58,327 bases of DNA from an uncultured Bacteroides sp. (GCA_900542985.1 UQPQ01000016.1:1-58327); one strand, 5' to 3'; counted from the first letter of the stretch, positions 25,272 through 34,875 are shown. Made by a program: numbers and translations. The notes: a model not told the origin generated them from the sequence alone.

Positions 25272-26792
25272 TTACTGATGTTGTTCACGCAACAAATCGT
25301 TGACAGTTTTTACCGGATTGAAAGTACTCAAAGGCACTTCTACAAACACAGTGCTCCAGTCGCTCATCGAACCGTTCCACAAACCTGGCAACTCAAGTGC
25401 TTTCAGGTCTTTACCATTCTTCGACTTGTAAGAGATGAATCCTGTAGCTTTGTCTACATAATCCAGCAAATTGAATTTGTTACCTTTGTAGTCGCGTATT
25501 GCACAAACCAAATCAACCGGATTGAAGTGTGTACCCTGTTCGAACATAGCTTTCTTTTCCGGATCCTTCATGTCAATCTGCGAGCTTTCCAAAATCTGCA
25601 AAGAAACAGTTCCATCAGGATTGTAAGCCAAGAACGGACCACCACCCGGTTCGCCTACATTCTTCACCATACCACATACACGCATCGGACGATTCAGTTT
25701 CTTACGCAAATAGATTACCAGGTCGGCATCTTCCAAATCCTTGATGTCTTCCTTTCGGCAACGCAACTGCTGCTGTACGAAACGGATAATGGTTTCCAAC
25801 TGATCGTGGCTATAATGTCCGCCATCCAGCAACTTCAAATACTGGAAAGCCTGCTGCTGCAAAGTAACCAATACACCGGCCAGCAACTTCTTATAAGTAA
25901 CTGTATCCCCTTTAAGTCTGTCTGGTACTACGTTGTCAATATTCTTAATGAATACAATATCCGCATCCAGATCGTTCAGGTTTTCAATCAATGCACCATG
26001 ACCACCCGGACGGAATACCAGTTTGCCATTATCGCGGAAAGGTTTGTTTTCCATATCGGCAGCCAATGTATCTGTGCTCGGTTTCTGTTCAGAGAAACTT
26101 ACATTGAAGCTTACCCCATACTTCTTGGCATATTCTGCCACTTTTTCTTCAACCAGCTGGCTGAACAAAGCCTTGTGTTCGGTAGAAACGGTAAAATGTA
26201 CATTTACCTGTCCGGTTTTACCAGCTGCATACAACGCTCCCTCAACCAAATGTTCTTCCAACGGAGTGCGAACGCCATTCGCATAACGATGGAATTTAAG
26301 AAGTCCTTTAGGTAACGCTCCATAATTCAAGCCGGCACCTTCGAGCAAATTAGAAACAACAGCCTTGTAGTTGTGTTCTGCAACCAGTGCATCGATATTT
26401 TTACCGGTATTGTCCAAGCAAGCAGCATTCAAGTCATTATAGAAAGCAAAGCTATGAATATGATCGAAGAATTTTTTCTCGAAATCAGTAGTAGGTACGC
26501 TATAGTCTGCTCCTAAAAATTCAAACAGGTTTTTGAACATACGGCTGGCTGCTCCCGAAGCCGGAACAAACTTCACAACCTTTTTATCAGTATCTTTATA
26601 CGCATCCCATGCAGCCAGATATTTTTTCTGTTCGTCTGCATCAGCAATCATAATTCCCCTGTTTTCCACCGAGGCTGCTCCAGCCAATTTTAAATAAGGA
26701 AAGCCTTTTTCAAAACAAGCCAACTGTTCAGCAATCTGCTGTTCTGAAATCCCCTTTTTTGTTAATAATTCCTTGTCTTCGTGTGTTAACAT
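25272..26792 (-). CDS. DUF4301 protein, nucleotidyltransferase-like
   Basis: This 506-residue cytoplasmic protein belongs to the DUF4301 family of Bacteroidetes. Its function has not been settled as far as I know. Visible motifs suggest a UDP-sugar pyrophosphorylase-like fold: FVPASGAASRMFKNLFEF (about 77-94) resembles a nucleotide-binding loop, FRPGGHGALIENLNDLDAD resembles the PGGNG block, and FIKNIDNVVPD resembles the metal/sugar-binding Asp segment. Its promoter is strong. It stands alone between his and rel. Confidence 0.8.
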   Translation of the reverse strand: MLTHEDKELLTKKGISEQQIAEQLACFEKGFPYLKLAGAASVENRGIMIADADEQKKYLAAWDAYKDTDKKVVKFVPASGAASRMFKNLFEFLGADYSVPTTDFEKKFFDHIHSFAFYNDLNAACLDNTGKNIDALVAEHNYKAVVSNLLEGAGLNYGALPKGLLKFHRYANGVRTPLEEHLVEGALYAAGKTGQVNVHFTVSTEHKALFSQLVEEKVAEYAKKYGVSFNVSFSEQKPSTDTLAADMENKPFRDNGKLVFRPGGHGALIENLNDLDADIVFIKNIDNVVPDRLKGDTVTYKKLLAGVLVTLQQQAFQYLKLLDGGHYSHDQLETIIRFVQQQLRCRKEDIKDLEDADLVIYLRKKLNRPMRVCGMVKNVGEPGGGPFLAYNPDGTVSLQILESSQIDMKDPEKKAMFEQGTHFNPVDLVCAIRDYKGNKFNLLDYVDKATGFISYKSKNGKDLKALELPGLWNGSMSDWSTVFVEVPLSTFNPVKTVNDLLREQHQ

Positions 26793-26844
26793 ATATGATA
26801 AATTTAATAAGTTAATATAAACGGTCTATCCTAATAACTTTGCC

Positions 26845-26877
26845 CAAATGTATAAAAAAACCTGCAAGATTATCAAA
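26845..26877 (-). promoter_or_regulatory. Promoter of the DUF4301 gene
   Basis: On the minus strand TTTG (26874-26877) is followed after 21 bp by TACATTTG (26845-26852). The start of transcription would be about 45 nt before the ATG at 26792. Confidence 0.65.
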
Positions 26878-26917
26878 AAGAGAAAGAAAAAAACTATCTT
26901 TACCCACAACGAAATGA

Positions 26918-29143
26918 ATGCATGTCATGGAAAAGCAAGATTTTTTTAATCCTAAAGAGTATAAACAGCTATTTACACTATACAAAAAACTTCTGCAACT
27001 ATCGGGAGATACTCTTCAAAAAGATGACTGTAAACATCTAAAAACACATCTTATAAAAGTCATGTCGGAAGGAAACATTCCACGCAATGCATTCGGCATG
27101 AATCCGATTATCAAAGATATGCAAACAGCCGTAATTGTAGCTGAAGAAATTGGTATGCGCCGGGCTTCCATCATTGGCATCATGCTACACGAATCTGTAA
27201 AGTATAATCTATGCACATTGGAATCTGTACGGCAGAAATACGGAGAAGATGTAGCCGGTATCATACATGGCCTGGTAAAAATCAATGAACTTTATGCCAA
27301 AAGCCCTACCATAGAATCGGAAAATTTCCGTAATCTGCTGCTTTCTTTTGCTGAAGATATGCGGGTTATTCTGATTATGATAGCCGACCGTGTCAACTTA
27401 ATGCGACAGATTAAAGACAGTGACAACGAGGAAGCTCGTCTGCAGGTGTCCAATGAAGCTGCTTATCTTTACGCTCCATTGGCTCATAAACTGGGCTTGT
27501 ATAAACTGAAATCGGAGCTGGAAGATTTATCGCTGAAATATACCCAGCATGATATTTATTACCATATCAAGGATAAATTAAATGCAACCAAGGCTGCACG
27601 AGACCGCTACATTGAAACTTTTATCCAACCTATACAAAAGAAACTGGAAGAAGCCGGACTGAAGTTTCATATGAAAGGACGTACCAAATCTATTCATTCC
27701 ATCTATCAGAAGATGAAGAAACAGAACTGTCCTTTCGAAAATGTGTACGACCTCTTCGCCATACGTATTATTCTTGACTCTCCTCTTGAAAAAGAAAAAC
27801 AGGAATGCTGGCAGGCTTATTCCATTGTAACCGATATGTATCTGCCTAACCCCAAACGTTTGCGCGACTGGCTTTCTGTGCCCAAAAGCAACGGATACGA
27901 ATCTCTTCATATCACAGTAATGGGTCCGGAAGGAAAATGGGTAGAAGTACAGATACGTACCGAGCGTATGGATGAAATAGCAGAGAAAGGTCTGGCAGCT
28001 CACTGGAGATATAAAGGAATAAAGGGAGAAACCGGACTGGATGAATGGCTGAATTCTATCCGCGAAACACTGGAGAATGCAGACAGTGACATGGAAGCAA
28101 TGGACCAGTTTAAGTTGGATTTGTACAAGGACGAGGTCTTTGTATTTACTCCTAAAGGTGATTTGTATAAGTTACCGCAAGGAGCTACCATTCTGGATTT
28201 TGCATTTACCATCCATTCCAACTTGGGATGCCGGTGTATCGGTGCACGGGTAAACGGCAAAAATGCCCAACTGCGTCAGACACTGAACAGTGGCGACCAG
28301 GTGGAAATCATGACTTCGAATACCCAGACTCCCAAACAAGACTGGCTGAACTTTGTTACTACGTCGAAAGCCCGTACAAAAATACGTCAGGCACTGAAAG
28401 AAATAGCAGCAAAGCAAACTCAATTTGCCAAAGAGACATTGGAGCGTAAATTCAAAAACCGCAAACTGGAATATGATGAAGCGGTATTGATGAGACTGAT
28501 TCGTAAATTGGGCTTCAAGACGGTCACCGACTTCTATCAAAGTATTGCCAGCGAAACGATGGACATCAACGAGGTCATTGACAAATATCTTGAACTGCAG
28601 CGTAAAGAAAATGAACAGCGGGATGAAATTATCTACAGAAGTGCCGAGAACTTCAACATACAGCAAAGTACAGAAGGAAAAGACTATTATAAAGATGATG
28701 TGCTGGTAATCGACCAGAATCTGAAGGGAATAGACTTTAATCTGGCACGATGCTGCAATCCTATTTACGGAGATGAAGTGTTTGGATTTGTAACCATTTC
28801 CGGAGGTATCAAAATACACCGCTGCGACTGCCCCAATGCAAAGGAAATGAAAGCACGCTTTCCTTACCGCATCGTACGCGCACGCTGGGCAGGCAAAAGT
28901 ACCGGCAAGCAATATCCTATTACGCTGAGAATTGTAGGACATGATGATATAGGAATCGTGACCAATATCACTTCTATCATAAACAAAGAAAACAGTATTC
29001 TGTTGCGCTCCATCAGTATTGATTCACACGACGGATTGTTTTCAGGAATGCTGACTGTCATGGTAGATGATACCTCTAAACTGGAAGCACTGATAAAGAA
29101 AATTAAAACAGTAAAAGGTGTAAAACAGATAAGTAGAGGATAA
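26918..29143 (+). CDS. RelA/SpoT-family (p)ppGpp synthetase, degenerate hydrolase
   Basis: This 741-residue long RSH protein makes (p)ppGpp from GTP/GDP and ATP. Domains in order are an HD-hydrolase-like region (about 50-200), the synthetase (about 240-385: GRTKSIHSIYQKM, DLFAIRII, SNGYESLH, VEVQIRT), TGS (about 405-465), a helical region, a CC/zinc-finger region (ARCCNPIYGDE, HRCDCPN) and a C-terminal ACT domain. The HD motif is replaced by HE at 91-92 within MLHESVKYN, and no His occurs in the preceding 40 residues where the first metal ligand should lie. Hydrolysis is therefore probably lost, making this a RelA-type enzyme. The second ATG, 26927, is an equally plausible start. Confidence 0.93.
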   Translation: MHVMEKQDFFNPKEYKQLFTLYKKLLQLSGDTLQKDDCKHLKTHLIKVMSEGNIPRNAFGMNPIIKDMQTAVIVAEEIGMRRASIIGIMLHESVKYNLCTLESVRQKYGEDVAGIIHGLVKINELYAKSPTIESENFRNLLLSFAEDMRVILIMIADRVNLMRQIKDSDNEEARLQVSNEAAYLYAPLAHKLGLYKLKSELEDLSLKYTQHDIYYHIKDKLNATKAARDRYIETFIQPIQKKLEEAGLKFHMKGRTKSIHSIYQKMKKQNCPFENVYDLFAIRIILDSPLEKEKQECWQAYSIVTDMYLPNPKRLRDWLSVPKSNGYESLHITVMGPEGKWVEVQIRTERMDEIAEKGLAAHWRYKGIKGETGLDEWLNSIRETLENADSDMEAMDQFKLDLYKDEVFVFTPKGDLYKLPQGATILDFAFTIHSNLGCRCIGARVNGKNAQLRQTLNSGDQVEIMTSNTQTPKQDWLNFVTTSKARTKIRQALKEIAAKQTQFAKETLERKFKNRKLEYDEAVLMRLIRKLGFKTVTDFYQSIASETMDINEVIDKYLELQRKENEQRDEIIYRSAENFNIQQSTEGKDYYKDDVLVIDQNLKGIDFNLARCCNPIYGDEVFGFVTISGGIKIHRCDCPNAKEMKARFPYRIVRARWAGKSTGKQYPITLRIVGHDDIGIVTNITSIINKENSILLRSISIDSHDGLFSGMLTVMVDDTSKLEALIKKIKTVKGVKQISRG

Positions 29144-29225
29144 TTAAAATGTTAAAAAACAAACGAATCGCCTGATAATACAAACAAAAGCAGTATTTTT
29201 AGACGTTTTTTAATAATGAATAAAA

Positions 29226-29621
29226 ATGAAAAAGATTTTTCTTACAACCTTATTTTTAGTATCAAGTATCTTGATTGTACTGGCACAAGGTACTGCGGAG
29301 ATTACATTCGACAAGACTACACACAACTTTGGAACTTTTTCTGAAAACAGTCCGAAAGTAACATGTAAATTCCAATTTAAGAACACAGGAGACGGTCCTT
29401 TAGTCATTCATCAAGCCATAGCTTCATGTGGATGTACAGTACCACGATATCCCAAAGAGCCACTTAAACCAGGAGAAAGTGGTGAAATTACTGTAACTTA
29501 CGATGGAACAGGAAAATTCCCGGGACATTTCCGCAAAACAATTACAATTCGTACAAACGGAAAAAAAGAAATCACTCGCCTTTATATCGAAGGTGACATG
29601 ATGCCTAAAGAAAACAAATAA
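29226..29621 (+). CDS. DUF1573 secreted protein
   Basis: The 131-residue protein has a signal peptide (about 1-21) and a single DUF1573 immunoglobulin-like domain related to ASPM/SPD-2/Hydin folds. Family hallmarks are FGTFSENSPKVTCKFQFKN, then ASCGCTVP with a conserved Cys pair, and PLKPGESGEITVTYD. Such proteins are abundant in Bacteroidetes and are thought to lie in the periplasm or at the surface, with no established function. It is followed by a strong terminator. Confidence 0.88.
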   Translation: MKKIFLTTLFLVSSILIVLAQGTAEITFDKTTHNFGTFSENSPKVTCKFQFKNTGDGPLVIHQAIASCGCTVPRYPKEPLKPGESGEITVTYDGTGKFPGHFRKTITIRTNGKKEITRLYIEGDMMPKENK

Positions 29622-29641
29622 ATTTAATCATGCCATAAAAC

Positions 29642-29679
29642 AAGGCCAATCCGGTATCACTACCTGATTGGCCTTTCTT
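29642..29679 (+). terminator. Terminator after the DUF1573 gene
   Basis: AAGGCCAATC and GATTGGCCTT enclose an inner GGTA/TACC stem with the loop TCAC, followed by T-rich sequence. It may also serve the convergent minus-strand gene. Confidence 0.85.
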
Positions 29680-29722
29680 CTTTCTCTCTTTCTATAAAGT
29701 GTTATATGTCTAAAAAATCACA

Positions 29723-30355
29723 TCAGAAAAGAATACCCAGACGGAATCCTACATCACTCTGTCCGTCTATATCTCCCAATAGGGTCTGAGTATGATTGGT
29801 GGCATAGTTGTAAAAACCTGCTACATGGAAGCCAAAACGTCTGTCTGCCCGAGGATAGATTTTCAAACCGACCTCTGGAGATACATAAAATCCCCAAGCC
29901 TCATCATACAGCCCTCTGTCACCGTAATATGTGGTGTTGCGGGCGAACATTGTTCCAAGCTTCATCCCGACATAAGGCTTTACATGTGAACCCTCATACA
30001 GATTATATGATGTAGTAACACCAAAAGGAAGCTGATAGGCAGAACGCTGCTGATCTGTAGTAAGCGATTCTGTAGGAGACAAAGCTAATGTTTGTCGACC
30101 TACATATTTATGATTAGTATGAAAATTGGCAAATACTCCAACCTCCCATCTGGGAAGTACCTCATAAGCTGCCTCAAAGTTCATTCCCCAACCACTTATT
30201 TTCTCTGCAAAATCAGTACCTAACGGAGCATTCATCTGCCAGTCTACTGTAAAATGCAACTTCTCAGAATTCCATTGTGCATGCGCCTGCACGGTAAAAA
30301 GCGATAATGCACAGGCTACTATTGCTACTTTTCGAAACAATTTATTTGTCTTCAT
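29723..30355 (-). CDS. Outer-membrane beta-barrel protein
   Basis: This 210-residue protein has a signal peptide (about 1-26, ending in HAHA) and alternating amphipathic strands such as NFEAAYEVLPRWEVGVFANF, KPYVGMKLG and GFHVAGFYNYA. It ends in Phe (LGILF), the usual last residue for outer-membrane assembly. It resembles OmpX/PorT-like small barrels of Bacteroidales. It lies 14 bp after the DUF4136 lipoprotein gene and probably forms one operon with it and the DUF4251 gene. Confidence 0.78.
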   Translation of the reverse strand: MKTNKLFRKVAIVACALSLFTVQAHAQWNSEKLHFTVDWQMNAPLGTDFAEKISGWGMNFEAAYEVLPRWEVGVFANFHTNHKYVGRQTLALSPTESLTTDQQRSAYQLPFGVTTSYNLYEGSHVKPYVGMKLGTMFARNTTYYGDRGLYDEAWGFYVSPEVGLKIYPRADRRFGFHVAGFYNYATNHTQTLLGDIDGQSDVGFRLGILF

Positions 30356-30369
30356 ATTATATCCTCCCC

Positions 30370-31002
30370 TTAATTGTTACGTGTAATATAATCCGACTGA
30401 GCAAAAGCCTGATCTACACCATCCAACAAAAACAACAGATTGGTTTTTCCATTGCCATAACTATAGCCCGATGCACTGGCATACCATACAACAGGAAGCT
30501 GTTTATTTTCACCCCCTTCCTCTTTTGATGTCAAATCAACCATCTCTATGATCAATGCATTGGTATCATATGAATAAGATACAGGATACGGATAATACCA
30601 TCCTCCCCACCAGTCTCCCCAGAATCCCCAGTTCCACCAGCCATTCCAATAGCCACCTGTTACAATCTGAGTAGATTGGGCAAGATACGACAACTGTAAA
30701 CCAATATTTGCGTCTTCTTTTTGTTCTGGTTCTGTCAGACGTGTATACCCTCTCTCATTCATATACTGTTCTACTTTGGAAATAAGCTGCATTGCATTCT
30801 CGTCTTTCCAATAAGTTGCTTTATATCCACCTATTTCCAATATACTATCTGGCAGAAAATAAGTCTGATATTTGCCAAAATCCACATTGTTGTCGTGATC
30901 TGTATATACAACCAAGTTGGCATCCATTTGTCCAAAATCTGGATCTTTCTCGCATGACATCATCCCCAATGTCATACAAGCCAATAATAACATTTTTTTC
31001 AT
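30370..31002 (-). CDS. DUF4136 lipoprotein with aromatic-rich segment
   Basis: From ATG 31002 the product has 210 residues and a lipoprotein signal (MKKMLLLACMTLGMMSC). The main part fits DUF4136: DFGKYQTYFLPDS near the N-terminus, a helix with ISKVEQYMNERGYTR, and a late VDLTSKE strand. Between about 115 and 145 lies an unusual Trp/Gly/Tyr-rich run (GGYWNGWWNWGFWGDWWGG). Proteins of this family are envelope lipoproteins of unknown role. Its neighbours are a beta-barrel and a DUF4251 protein. Four more N-terminal residues (start 31014) are possible. Confidence 0.8.
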   Translation of the reverse strand: MKKMLLLACMTLGMMSCEKDPDFGQMDANLVVYTDHDNNVDFGKYQTYFLPDSILEIGGYKATYWKDENAMQLISKVEQYMNERGYTRLTEPEQKEDANIGLQLSYLAQSTQIVTGGYWNGWWNWGFWGDWWGGWYYPYPVSYSYDTNALIIEMVDLTSKEEGGENKQLPVVWYASASGYSYGNGKTNLLFLLDGVDQAFAQSDYITRNN

Positions 31003-31029
31003 AAGTCTCAACAATTTTCTTGTTTTATA

Positions 31030-31587
31030 CTAAAACGAGCGTCCTTTATACACATTACTCTTTTCTATAGGCAATAATGCACCTGACAAAGAAAGTCTAT
31101 TTGAATTAAAATTCGGTGTAATGTCTACTGAAGCATTATTTCCTCCATTAGGTAAGAAAATGTCTATACGAGCAGAAATTCCAGTACCCATCACATTCAT
31201 AGACACTCGAATATTATTCTTCTTGTCTTTTTTCACTTCATAGTTGGTAAGCTTACCTTCTACCGTTACTCCTCCAATACCATTGGGGCCGCTTACCGGA
31301 ATATTGAAAGCAACCTGTACCACAGCTTCATCACCGTTTACAGAAACAAAATTAGTATTCGAAGACACATAAGCAGTCTGGCCATATTTAAAAACTACAC
31401 GGTCTGCTTCCAATGTAAAAGCCTTCTGATTAATAGCTTGTTCTGCCTCACAGAACATAAGACTGTCTAAGCGTGCCTGCAACTCTTTCTTTTGTTCCCG
31501 AGTCAATTCTTGCTCCGGAGTCTGTATTTGAGTATACCCTCTCATTGAGATCAGGGCTACTACCATGAAAAATAAAATCCGTTTCAT
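31030..31587 (-). CDS. DUF4251 exported protein
   Basis: The product (185 residues from ATG 31587, or 188 from 31596) has a signal peptide ending near YTQ, then a helical linker with QKKELQARLDSL. The DUF4251 beta-rich domain follows, with FTLEADRVVF, NFVSVNGDEAVVQVAF, and VEGKLTNYEVKKD. The function of this Bacteroidales periplasmic family is unknown. It is first of three envelope genes read leftwards, 27 bp before the DUF4136 gene. Confidence 0.8.
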   Translation of the reverse strand: MKRILFFMVVALISMRGYTQIQTPEQELTREQKKELQARLDSLMFCEAEQAINQKAFTLEADRVVFKYGQTAYVSSNTNFVSVNGDEAVVQVAFNIPVSGPNGIGGVTVEGKLTNYEVKKDKKNNIRVSMNVMGTGISARIDIFLPNGGNNASVDITPNFNSNRLSLSGALLPIEKSNVYKGRSF

Positions 31588-31748
31588 AATCTCCATTTTT
31601 AATGTTCATCTATAAAACAACGAAAAGAGAATTTCGCTGCATAAAACTCATTTAAAAAAGTATAAAAGCATCATAAAAGACACATGTTATCTCTTTTCTT
31701 TTTATATTTAGATATTCAATAGTAAGAAACCTTAAACTTTTTATCTAT

Positions 31749-32408
31749 ATGAACAGCATTTCAGATATAACCATGCTTATAGCCGTCATTGCATTGGCTA
31801 TGTGGCCCATCGCTTTATTCATTCTCCACTTTTTGAATGAACGCAAAAGAAAACTGGAACATATCGAACGAATGACAAAAAACGAACTCGACGATATCTC
31901 AACTCAAGACCTTGTTCTCAGTGTATTGAAAAAAATAGGATGCCAACCGGAAATCAATTCTGAAGGACATATCTGTTTCAAATACCAAGGTGAAGACTTT
32001 TACATTGCAACCGAACCGGAAAACCGGTTCATCATGATATGGAACCCATGGTGGGGCTCCATCAGTACAGATAATGAGGCACTGCCATTCCTAAAAGAAA
32101 TCATTAATCTAACCAATATAAACTCTCTTATTACTACAGTCTATATGGCCGATGAAGACGAAAAGACTATAGGCCTGCACTCTCGATGTCATACCTTCTT
32201 CTCTCCCAATGAAGGAGAATTGGAAGAACACATGAAAATGCTATTGGATTCGTTTTTCGATACACACAATGCCGTAAAAGACAATATGAACCAATTAAGC
32301 TCAACTGCAATAAATGAAGAGACCCAAAAAGAGCGTGTAAAAATCAAAGGATTTGCTGCATATAAAAAAGAAAATACAGTCCCCATAGAGCCTGAAACTA
32401 CAAAATAA
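31749..32408 (+). CDS. Membrane-anchored protein, YbjN-like domain
   Basis: The 219-residue protein starts with one hydrophobic helix (about 8-28). A charged segment and a compact alpha/beta domain (about 55-165) follow, with LVLSVLKKIGCQPEIN, HICFKYQGEDFYI and a proline-bracketed FFSPNEGELEEHM. This arrangement resembles YbjN / type III chaperone-like domains, but the match is weak. The C-terminal 45 residues are low complexity. It is first of a three-gene operon with an MFS transporter 15 bp downstream. Confidence 0.6.
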   Translation: MNSISDITMLIAVIALAMWPIALFILHFLNERKRKLEHIERMTKNELDDISTQDLVLSVLKKIGCQPEINSEGHICFKYQGEDFYIATEPENRFIMIWNPWWGSISTDNEALPFLKEIINLTNINSLITTVYMADEDEKTIGLHSRCHTFFSPNEGELEEHMKMLLDSFFDTHNAVKDNMNQLSSTAINEETQKERVKIKGFAAYKKENTVPIEPETTK

Positions 32409-32423
32409 TATACTTTTGCAACC

Positions 32424-33599
32424 ATGAAATTAACATTAGAAGACAACAAAGGTATTCCGTCCTCCTTATTATGGACTTTAGCCATCATCTCCGGTATATC
32501 CGTAGCTAATCTGTATTACAACCAACCACTACTAAATCGGATTAGTGAAGACTTAAACGTATCCGAGTTTACTGCCAATCTTATCCCTATGGTTACGCAA
32601 ATAGGTTATGCACTGGGATTGCTGTTCATTATTCCTTTAGGTGACTTGTACAAGCGGAAACATATCATTGTAACAAACTTTCTGCTATTGGCTCTATCCA
32701 TGTTCGGATTTGCCATATCCAGTCACATATACTTTACCTTGGCAGTATCTTTGATTACCGGAATCTGTTCGGTAATGCCACAAATCTTTATCCCCATTGC
32801 CGCACAATTCTCCCAACCAGAAAAGAAATCACAGAATATCGGTATATTGGTAAGCGGACTACTGACCGGAATTTTAGGTTCACGAGTCGTCAGCGGTATA
32901 GTTGGAGAATATTGGGGATGGAGAACCATGTATTATATTGCAGCCATTTTAATGCTGCTCAGTATTCTTGTCGTTATACGTACCCTTCCCAATATGCCCG
33001 TCAACTATAAAGGAACTTATTGGGGACTGATGAAATCTGTTTTCTCTTTCATCAAAGACAATGCTACATTGCGTATGGTTTCTGCCCGCGCCGGACTATG
33101 TTTCGGATGCTTTCTGTCTTTATGGGCCTGTCTTGCCTTCAAGATGAGCGGTGAACCGTTTTACGCAGGAAACAACATCATCGGTATGTTAGGGTTATGT
33201 GGTATAGCAGGAGCCATGACCGCTTCACTAGTAGGTAAATATGTCCGCATATTGGGCGTGAGAAAATTAAACTACATCGGATGTTCCATCATGATTCTAT
33301 CATGGATTATACTATATGTATTTCAAAACAGCTATATCGGAATCATTGCCGGTATTATTTTGATTGACATTGGTATGCAGTGTGTGCAATTAAGCAATCA
33401 GACTTGTGCTCTTTCTCTGGCTCCTCATGCATCCAACCGAATGAATACAATTTTCATGACCACTTACTTTTTAGGTGGATCGTTGGGAACATTCCTTGCC
33501 GGAACTTTCTGGCACAGTTTTGAATGGGCCGGTGTAACAGGAGTAGGTATCTGCATGGCCGCCTGCTCCATGCTCATCACTCTTTTTACCAAACATTAA
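32424..33599 (+). CDS. MFS transporter
   Basis: This 391-residue inner-membrane protein has about twelve hydrophobic helices. The major-facilitator signature after helix 2 reads GDLYKRKHI, and helix 1 contains ANLYYNQPLLNRI, a sequence typical of the YfcJ/YnfM-type sugar-efflux or drug-efflux-like MFS group. Substrate is unknown. It lies between a membrane-anchored protein and a DUF3843 gene, with short spacings of 15 and 10 bp. Confidence 0.87.
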   Translation: MKLTLEDNKGIPSSLLWTLAIISGISVANLYYNQPLLNRISEDLNVSEFTANLIPMVTQIGYALGLLFIIPLGDLYKRKHIIVTNFLLLALSMFGFAISSHIYFTLAVSLITGICSVMPQIFIPIAAQFSQPEKKSQNIGILVSGLLTGILGSRVVSGIVGEYWGWRTMYYIAAILMLLSILVVIRTLPNMPVNYKGTYWGLMKSVFSFIKDNATLRMVSARAGLCFGCFLSLWACLAFKMSGEPFYAGNNIIGMLGLCGIAGAMTASLVGKYVRILGVRKLNYIGCSIMILSWIILYVFQNSYIGIIAGIILIDIGMQCVQLSNQTCALSLAPHASNRMNTIFMTTYFLGGSLGTFLAGTFWHSFEWAGVTGVGICMAACSMLITLFTKH

Positions 33600-33609
33600 G
33601 TTCCATTTT

Positions 33610-34773
33610 ATGAATCAATCTGCTATTTATCCTAAAGACTGGCTATCTATACACCCCTATACAAGTCAGCAGCCCTCAGACAAATACTTTATCGATTTGT
33701 CCAACCAGTTATATACTGTTTCTATCCCGGAAGAACTCCCGGTTCATTTCCGGAAAAAGCTCTGTACATATACGGCTGCCTATCTGGAAGACATTATTTC
33801 CAATCTTGGTTTATGGAACAGCTTCCGCCAAGAACATCGTCGTCTTTATCATACTGCATTACCTTTTTATGCGGTTTCCACCGACTATATAGATGAAGAA
33901 GTAAACGAAGAAGATATTCGCTTTATTATATGGAATACATGGCAGAAGGCACTCTACCCTCACAGTTATATCAACCCTAACGACGAGCGGATTCATCGCC
34001 TGTCCCAATTATTCTATCAAATTTTATGTAAGGCATACGAAGAAGCTCCCGAAAACGATGTACTGGAAAACTATTTCCACGATTTCAAAGATGAGAAGGA
34101 TGCCGACCGGAAACTGACCTGGCTATTCGGACATACCTATCTGACTGAACCATCCATGCAGCCTTATATCGAACGAGTTACTCCCAAGGACCGATTCATT
34201 ATACCTACCGGACCATTGGCACTGTTCTTGCACGAATGGATGGATTTACTGAGCAAGAATGCTTCGTGGAAACAAATCAAAGGACTGTACACTCCCGAAC
34301 CGGTTATTCCACTGAAAACAAAAGAGAAGAATGCCAGCACCTACCAGCGTTTTACCAATGGAAACAACGGCAAACATATTGCCTACCTCAACGGATACGG
34401 CGAGTTACGCCATTTCCTTACCCAAATATTGGGATGGGCAGATGACGACGAACATACACTGCCACAAATGAAAAGCCACCGGAACTTTATTTTGATGAGT
34501 AATCCGGAAAAAGGTATTCTGCTGGCCAAAGATATTTGCGAATACATTGCAGACAACGACAACAAGCTATACAATAAAGAAGAGGCTCAAAAACACGCTT
34601 TCCGTCTGCTCACCGAAGAAACAGTCTGTCCGCCCGACTTACTGTCTTATTGCATCGAGCATCAGCTCATTCCAGATGCTCAGTTGCCGGTGCATGGCGA
34701 ACAGGAATTAGTACAGCGTAATGCCGACTTCATAGCCCGTCATTCTCTCCTGTATTATTATCGAGGAGACTAA
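33610..34773 (+). CDS. DUF3843-like protein
   Basis: This 387-residue soluble protein has no signal peptide or membrane helix and resembles the DUF3843 family of Bacteroidetes. Recognisable features are the opening YPKDWLSIHPY, an aromatic-rich middle, FLHEWMDLLSKNASW, and a near-C-terminal PCPPDL-like turn (VCPPDLLSYCIEHQLIPD). No catalytic motif can be seen. It is the third gene of the MFS operon and ends before a terminator. Confidence 0.65.
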   Translation: MNQSAIYPKDWLSIHPYTSQQPSDKYFIDLSNQLYTVSIPEELPVHFRKKLCTYTAAYLEDIISNLGLWNSFRQEHRRLYHTALPFYAVSTDYIDEEVNEEDIRFIIWNTWQKALYPHSYINPNDERIHRLSQLFYQILCKAYEEAPENDVLENYFHDFKDEKDADRKLTWLFGHTYLTEPSMQPYIERVTPKDRFIIPTGPLALFLHEWMDLLSKNASWKQIKGLYTPEPVIPLKTKEKNASTYQRFTNGNNGKHIAYLNGYGELRHFLTQILGWADDDEHTLPQMKSHRNFILMSNPEKGILLAKDICEYIADNDNKLYNKEEAQKHAFRLLTEETVCPPDLLSYCIEHQLIPDAQLPVHGEQELVQRNADFIARHSLLYYYRGD

Positions 34774-34805
34774 AAAGATACTGAAAGAACAATCAGGACA
34801 TATAA

Positions 34806-34857
34806 AAAAGGATTCTGCAATTTTCCTTACAAGAAGATTACAGAATCCTTTTATATA
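34806..34857. terminator. Bidirectional terminator between the DUF3843 gene and maf
   Basis: AAAAGGATTCTG (34806-34817) pairs with CAGAATCCTTTT (34841-34852), with further internal pairing. A/T tracts on both sides suit the convergent genes. Confidence 0.8.
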
Positions 34858-34875
34858 TAATCTCATTAAAACGGA

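Noticed and set aside
25278..26315. 345-codon plus-strand frame opposite the DUF4301 gene
   Set aside because: It is a shadow of the coding strand, with no promoter, domain or signal peptide.
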